Source of the DNA: JAAYUD01 sp963676865
GTDB lineage: Bacteria > Bacteroidota > Bacteroidia > Bacteroidales > Bacteroidaceae
Direction of reading: 5' to 3'
DNA: 64,000 nucleotides
Assembly: GCA_963676865.2 (NCBI GenBank)
Contig: CAXXSS010000001.1
Location: 2,418,001 to 2,482,000 of the forward strand
Shown here piece after piece: positions 59,681 through 64,000 of this stretch. The notes beneath the pieces were generated by a model. The model saw nothing but the letters and a program-made list of their open reading frames with translations, was not told the origin of the DNA and ran no database searches. How positions within the stretch are numbered: the first letter of the stretch is position 1; each line of letters starts with the position of its first letter. The position numbers were made by a program, and so were the translations under genes.

Positions 59681-61767
59681 CATTTACTACTGATATTAGT
59701 GCTCTCTATAGCGTCAATTCAAAGCGAGCTGCACTTTTTAATAAAGAGATTTCTGTTTTTACGATCCATGATCTACTTTATTACTTCCCTTATCGTTATG
59801 TAGATCGTAGCCAAATGACGCAAATAAGGGATATCAATCTTGCCATGCCTTATGTGCAGCTCAAAGGGCAGATGCTTGGTTTTGATACTATAGGTGAGGG
59901 ACGCAATGAGAGATTTGTAGCTCATTTTTCGGATGGAACAGGTGTCGTTGATTTAGTCTGGTTTGGAGGACTCAAATATGTTATATCCAAATATAAAATA
60001 AATAAGACTTATGTTGTTTTTGGTAAACCGACACTTTTTAATGGTCGTATTAATTTATCGCATCCCGAAGTAGACGAATTTAATCCTGAAAACAATACTT
60101 TTGTTGGATTACAGCCTTTTTATAATACATCGGGGAAAATGAAACGTAGTTTTATCAATACTCGTTCTATTGAAAAGGTTATGGCTATAGCTGTCAAACT
60201 TTATGCAGGTCAAATGATGGAAACACTTCCTCCTTATTTAATAGAGCGAAATCATTTAATGTCAATAGGGGAAGCTATACGCCACATTCACTTTCCTTCT
60301 AACGATGCCATGTTGCGACGGGCGCAATATCGATTGAAATTTGAGGAACTCTTTTATATTCAACTCGATATTTTGAAATATGCCAGTGAAAGGCATCGTA
60401 AGTACAAAGGTTATGTTTTCAGCAAAGTAGGAGACCTTTTTAATAAATTCTATTTTAATTATTTACCTTTTCAATTGACTGCTGCTCAAAAGAGAGTGAT
60501 AAAAGAAATACGTGCCGATATAGGTAGTGGTCGTCAAATGAACCGTCTGCTACAGGGTGATGTCGGTAGCGGCAAGACCATGGTAGCGCTGATGAGTATG
60601 TTTATTGCTCTTGATAATGGCTATCAAGCATGTCTAATGGCACCTACTGAAATTCTTGCCAATCAACATTATGAAACGATAGCTCCTGTATTGGAGAATA
60701 TGGGTGTTAAGACGGAGTTGCTTACCGGTTCTATTAAGGGAAAGAAACGTGAGAAAATTTATGAGGGATTAAAGTCTGGCGATATATCTATTATAATAGG
60801 TACTCATGCTCTACTTGAAGATACTGTGGCTTTTCATTCCTTAGGGTTGGTCGTTATTGACGAACAGCATCGTTTTGGAGTTGTTCAGCGTGCCAAAATG
60901 TGGAGTAAGAGCCAGCAGCCTCCTCATATACTTATTATGACGGCAACGCCTATTCCACGAACATTGGCTATGACGGTTTATGGCGATCTTGACGTTTCGG
61001 TAATTGATGAACTGCCTCCCGGTAGAAAACCGATAGAGACTATTCATCAATATGATGATCGAGTGCAAGAATTACATCAGTTTATTCGTCGAGAAATAGA
61101 ACAAGGTAGACAAATTTATATCGTTTATCCTCTTATTCAAGAGAGTGAAAAGATGGACTTGAAAAATTTGGAAGAGGGCTATGAGCAAATAAAAGCTGCA
61201 TTTCCCTTATATAATGTCTGCAAAGTCCATGGTAAAATGAAGTCTGCCGATAAAGAAGAGCAAATGCAGCTTTTTGTTTCAGGGAAAGCTCAAATAATGG
61301 TTGCAACAACTGTTATTGAAGTGGGAGTTAATATCCCGAATGCTTCCGTAATGATTATAGAAAATGCCGAACGATTTGGACTTTCTCAACTGCACCAATT
61401 GCGTGGTAGGGTAGGACGTGGCTCTGATAAATCGTACTGTATTCTTGTTACTTCCTATCAGCTGGCTGCCGATACAAGGCAACGTATTAAAATAATGTGC
61501 GAAAGCAATGATGGCTTTAAAATAGCAGAAGCAGATTTGAAATTGCGTGGTCCCGGTGATATGGAAGGAACACAGCAGAGTGGAATGCCTTTCGAATTGA
61601 AAATAGCCAATATTGCAACCGATGGGCAATTGTTGCAATTCGTACGTTCTGAGGCACAGTCTATTATCGAACAAGATCCTGCTCGAAATTTACCTGAAAA
61701 TATGATTTTGTGGCAACAACTTGATCAATTGCATTCACAAAACATAAATTGGTCGTCCGTAAGCTAA
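59668..61767 (+). CDS. recG: ATP-dependent DNA helicase RecG
   Basis: RecG unwinds replication forks and Holliday junctions. The 699 residues have an N-terminal OB-fold wedge domain ('YVQLKGQMLGFDTIGEGRNE' region) and two helicase domains: motif I 'RLLQGDVGSGKTMVALMSMF', motif II VVIDEQHRFGV, motif III TATPIPRT and motifs V-VI 'LSQLHQLRGRVGRGSDKSYC'. It overlaps ispD by 13 bp (start ATGTCCGATGTAA), so translation is probably coupled in a pdxJ-ispD-recG run. Confidence 0.95.
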   Translation: MSDVTFTTDISALYSVNSKRAALFNKEISVFTIHDLLYYFPYRYVDRSQMTQIRDINLAMPYVQLKGQMLGFDTIGEGRNERFVAHFSDGTGVVDLVWFGGLKYVISKYKINKTYVVFGKPTLFNGRINLSHPEVDEFNPENNTFVGLQPFYNTSGKMKRSFINTRSIEKVMAIAVKLYAGQMMETLPPYLIERNHLMSIGEAIRHIHFPSNDAMLRRAQYRLKFEELFYIQLDILKYASERHRKYKGYVFSKVGDLFNKFYFNYLPFQLTAAQKRVIKEIRADIGSGRQMNRLLQGDVGSGKTMVALMSMFIALDNGYQACLMAPTEILANQHYETIAPVLENMGVKTELLTGSIKGKKREKIYEGLKSGDISIIIGTHALLEDTVAFHSLGLVVIDEQHRFGVVQRAKMWSKSQQPPHILIMTATPIPRTLAMTVYGDLDVSVIDELPPGRKPIETIHQYDDRVQELHQFIRREIEQGRQIYIVYPLIQESEKMDLKNLEEGYEQIKAAFPLYNVCKVHGKMKSADKEEQMQLFVSGKAQIMVATTVIEVGVNIPNASVMIIENAERFGLSQLHQLRGRVGRGSDKSYCILVTSYQLAADTRQRIKIMCESNDGFKIAEADLKLRGPGDMEGTQQSGMPFELKIANIATDGQLLQFVRSEAQSIIEQDPARNLPENMILWQQLDQLHSQNINWSSVS

Positions 61768-61907
61768 ATTTATGTTAAGAATTGGATCAAGAGATCTTTT
61801 TATGCTGAATAACATATTGCGGTGATTATTTACCGTCCCATGGTCTTTAGACGGACTTTATCCATGCTACATTGTTCTTCAAAGAGAAAAAAATAGTTAA
61901 TGAGGTT

Positions 61908-61938
61908 ATTGCTTTTTCAAAAATTATTATTACCTTTG
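61908..61938 (+). promoter_or_regulatory. Bacteroides-type promoter of the M23 peptidase gene
   Basis: ATTG at 61908-61911 and TACCTTTG at 61931-61938, with a 19-bp spacer. The predicted leader is about 120 nt. The 296-bp gap holds no gene, and I see no distinct terminator for recG. Confidence 0.55.
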
Positions 61939-62063
61939 AACTGAACGTAAGATCAAACGACCTTTTTTGGTCATATTAATATAATAACGCTCGTATTACT
62001 TACAGTTTCAATCGAAACTCTTCACGATCATTTATTAAAATGACGGGCTAAAATTAATATTGG

Positions 62064-62930
62064 ATGGAATTTAGTTGGATTAAAACATTAATTATCGCTT
62101 CGGCTACAATGATGAGTGTGTCGTGTATGGCACAAGACCTCATTGCTAGGCAAGCTCCTATTGACAGAAAATTAAGAAGTGTGGATTCTTTGGCGTTGCA
62201 ACGTCAAATTCGTGCTGAGCAATCGGCTTATCCTGCTCTTAGTTTGTACCCGAATTGGGATAACCGTTATGTTACTATGCGGGGTGCTATTATACCTCGT
62301 TCTTATACTTTCGATTTAAAGGGCTTTGTAATGCCTATCCCTAGTCGTAAAATCACTTCTCCTTTCGGTCCCAGATGGGGAAGAATGCATAAAGGTCTCG
62401 ATATAAAATGTAATATCGGTGATACCATTTATGCTGCTTTCTCTGGAAAAATTAGGGTAGTGAACTATGAAGGAGGCGGCTATGGAAAATATGTAGTTAT
62501 ACGTCATTATAATGGCTTGGAGACTGTCTATGGCCATTTATCAAAACAGTTGGTCTCTCCTAATGAAACCGTTCGAGCTGGTGAACCTATCGGGCTTGGT
62601 GGGGCTACCGGTCATGTTACAGGTTCTCATTTGCATTTTGAAACTCGTTTCTTAGGTATTGCCATTAATCCTGCGTTGATGTTCAATTTCCCTATGCAGG
62701 ATGTTGTTGCTGATACTTATACTTTTCATAGTACCGGACCTAATAGATATGCAGGAACCGAAGAAGCTGAAAGCAATGCCGATGTTGTTCGTTACATTGT
62801 CGTGAAGCATGGCGAAACGTTGTCAAGGGTCGCTCGCCAATATAAAATTTCTGTGGATAAATTGTGTGAACTCAATCGCCTCACTCCTAGTACTCAATTA
62901 CGTCCAGGACAAATTTTGCGGTGCTCGTAA
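62064..62930 (+). CDS. Exported M23 peptidase with LysM domain
   Basis: This 288-residue secreted enzyme should cleave peptidoglycan cross-bridges. It has a signal peptide (TLIIASATMMSVSCMAQ). The M23 domain contains HKGLDIKCNIGDTIYAAF (zinc His and Asp), 'YGHLSKQLVSPNETVRAGEP' and GHVTGSHLHFETRF with HLHFE. The C-terminal LysM domain 'VKHGETLSRVARQYKISVDK' ends LRPGQILRCS and anchors to peptidoglycan. It probably acts in cell-wall remodelling during division or growth. Confidence 0.9.
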   Translation: MEFSWIKTLIIASATMMSVSCMAQDLIARQAPIDRKLRSVDSLALQRQIRAEQSAYPALSLYPNWDNRYVTMRGAIIPRSYTFDLKGFVMPIPSRKITSPFGPRWGRMHKGLDIKCNIGDTIYAAFSGKIRVVNYEGGGYGKYVVIRHYNGLETVYGHLSKQLVSPNETVRAGEPIGLGGATGHVTGSHLHFETRFLGIAINPALMFNFPMQDVVADTYTFHSTGPNRYAGTEEAESNADVVRYIVVKHGETLSRVARQYKISVDKLCELNRLTPSTQLRPGQILRCS

Positions 62931-62945
62931 TCTTTTTTAAAATAC

Positions 62946-62988
62946 AAAGAAGGACGCTTTAATATAATTTGGAGCGTCCTTCTTTTTT
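62946..62988 (+). terminator. Intrinsic terminator after the M23 peptidase gene
   Basis: AAAGAAGGACGCT (62946-62958) pairs with AGCGTCCTTCTTT (62973-62985) around a 14-nt loop, followed by T residues. Confidence 0.88.
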
Positions 62989-63031
62989 GTTTGTTCAAAT
63001 ATTGTTACCTTTGCCACGTAGAGTAACAAAA

Positions 63032-63574
63032 ATGAAAGATACTAAGCAACAATTTGAACATGAAATAGCCGTTTGCCGTGAACTGTTTGCAAAAAAAATG
63101 CATGATTACGGTACTGCATGGCGTGTGATGAGGCCCTCTTCGATAACAGATCAGATCTTTATTAAGGCCAACCGTATTAGGAGTATAGAAACGAAAGGCG
63201 TGGCTTTAGTTCATGAGGATATACGCGGAGAGTTTATCGCTATTGTCAATTATGGTATAATGGGGCTTGTTCAACTCGAAATGGGCTACATCGACCAAGA
63301 TGATGACGATGAGAAAAAGGTACTCGAATTATATGATAAGTATGCCAAACAATCTATGGAATTGATGTTGGCAAAGAATCATGATTATGATGAGGCATGG
63401 CGTTTGATGAGGATAACCTCTTATACGGATATGATTCTTCAAAAGATTTATCGAACCAAGAGCATCGAAACCCTTGCCGGTAAAACATTAGTGTCTGAAG
63501 GAGTCGATGCCAATTATATGGATATGATAAACTATGCGTTATTTGCGTTGATAAAAATTGACTTTGGAGATTAA
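63032..63574 (+). CDS. DUF1599-type protein with internal duplication
   Basis: From the ATG at 63032 this is a 180-residue cytoplasmic protein. It contains two similar halves, each starting with a histidine-rich 'HDYxxAWR(V/L)MR' motif: HDYGTAWRVMRPSSITDQIF near 28-47 and HDYDEAWRLMRITSYTDMIL near 119-138. Each is followed by xxxTKSIE- or RIRSIE-type helices. This pattern fits DUF1599, a family sometimes linked to nucleotide modification, with no established function here. Upstream in-frame codons overlap the terminator and are rejected. Confidence 0.82.
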   Translation: MKDTKQQFEHEIAVCRELFAKKMHDYGTAWRVMRPSSITDQIFIKANRIRSIETKGVALVHEDIRGEFIAIVNYGIMGLVQLEMGYIDQDDDDEKKVLELYDKYAKQSMELMLAKNHDYDEAWRLMRITSYTDMILQKIYRTKSIETLAGKTLVSEGVDANYMDMINYALFALIKIDFGD

Positions 63575-64000
63575 AAAATCACATATTGTTCTTATTTGGT
63601 GCGTAAATATCTGTCGTACTATTTTAGCTGTCGTATTTCTGTTTTCCGGATTCGTTAAGGCGGTTGACCCAATGGGTACGCAGTATAAGATAGAAGATTA
63701 TTTGCAAGCATTTGGAATGTTATCAATTCAACATTCCATTATTCCATTGTTGCTGTCTATAGGTATCGCTATGTTGGAGTTTATCATAGGAGCATTCTTC
63801 CTTTTGGGAATTCGCCGTGTTACGGCATCTCTATTATCTCTTGTTCTGATGATTTTTTATACTCCCCTCACGTTATATATAGCTATGAAAAATCCTGTGA
63901 GCGACTGTGGTTGTTTCGGTGATGCATTGATTCTCACGAATTGGGAAACTTTTTTAAAGAACGTGATATTGTTGATTTGTGCTATTCTCGTTTGGCGATA
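63558..64000 (+). CDS. DoxX-like (BT_3928-type) membrane protein, C-terminus beyond window
   Basis: The frame is open to the window edge and covers 147 codons. It reads as a multi-pass membrane protein: 'RTILAVVFLFSGFVKAVDPM' first segment, then 'YKIEDYLQAFGMLSIQHSII', further hydrophobic segments and a CGCFGDALIL motif with a CxC pair, typical of the DoxX/MauE relatives called BT_3928 in Bacteroides. The start is unclear: TTG at 63558 or 63564, either overlapping the DUF1599 3' end. It may be a quinone- or thiol-linked membrane oxidoreductase component. Confidence 0.8.
   Translation, partial: MTLEIKKSHIVLIWCVNICRTILAVVFLFSGFVKAVDPMGTQYKIEDYLQAFGMLSIQHSIIPLLLSIGIAMLEFIIGAFFLLGIRRVTASLLSLVLMIFYTPLTLYIAMKNPVSDCGCFGDALILTNWETFLKNVILLICAILVWR

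Noticed and set aside
62009..62022. Small hairpin AGTTTCAATCGAAACT in the M23 gene leader
   Set aside because: It is a 6-bp stem with a 4-nt loop in AT-rich sequence with no copies seen elsewhere in the window; it could easily be chance.

Overview
The window is chromosomal DNA from a Bacteroidetes bacterium, most likely order Bacteroidales. The evidence is the short primary sigma factor (286 aa), an adenosylcobalamin-dependent ribonucleotide reductase, Bacteroidetes-restricted families (DUF4494, DUF3127, DUF4359, a BT_3928/DoxX-like protein), an LptD with a charged insertion, and promoters matching the Bacteroides-type pattern TTTG - about 19 bp - TAnnTTTG in place of sigma-70 boxes. The genus cannot be fixed from the sequence. 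I found no rRNA, tRNA, CRISPR array, plasmid or phage module.

Layout. 1-6.3 kb holds housekeeping genes (nitroreductase fragment, nrdJ, nadK, a membrane coiled-coil protein, mdh). 6.3-7.86 kb is a long gene-free stretch carrying dispersed repeats. 7.86-13.3 kb is an accessory island: a large lipoprotein with a degenerate metallopeptidase-like motif, five tandem paralogues of a small secreted protein, and a small membrane protein. 13.4-25.8 kb is core: slyD, aroC, topB, a HAD phosphatase, pgi-gpsA-lysS, an HD protein and lptD. 25.8-27.6 kb holds a second copy of the repeat element, split by a complete ISAs1-type insertion sequence with a 10-bp target duplication. 27.7-42.2 kb is core: asnA-ung, DUF4494-yggS-folC, ridA, a TPR pseudo-protease with rlmB-recN-coaBC-exonuclease-dnaN, DUF3127 and a 5'-nucleotidase. 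42.2-43.9 kb has a frameshifted C11 (clostripain-type) protease gene and a partner gene. 44.4-48.2 kb has rpoD, an HtrA protease and an AraC regulator. 48.2-49.2 kb is gene-free with a third, inverted repeat element. 49.2-64 kb is core again: acyl-CoA ligase, mtaB, a lipid A-type acyltransferase, a glycosyltransferase, folB, a mutarotase, DUF4359 plus a zinc-ribbon membrane protein, pdxJ-ispD-recG, an M23/LysM peptidase, DUF1599 and a DoxX-like gene cut by the window edge.

The most unusual signal is in the gene-free stretches. Two unrelated-looking sequences (7198-7287 and about 48451-48541) share one hidden design: four 10-bp palindromic boxes at exactly 22-bp spacing with 12-bp linkers (CACATATGTG in one, CACACGTGTG in the other). 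Each lies on the same side of a conserved 176-bp block that occurs in opposite orientations in the window, so the pair forms a directional composite element. The other candidate system is the lipoprotein plus five-paralogue secreted cassette, which looks like an actively expanding gene array.
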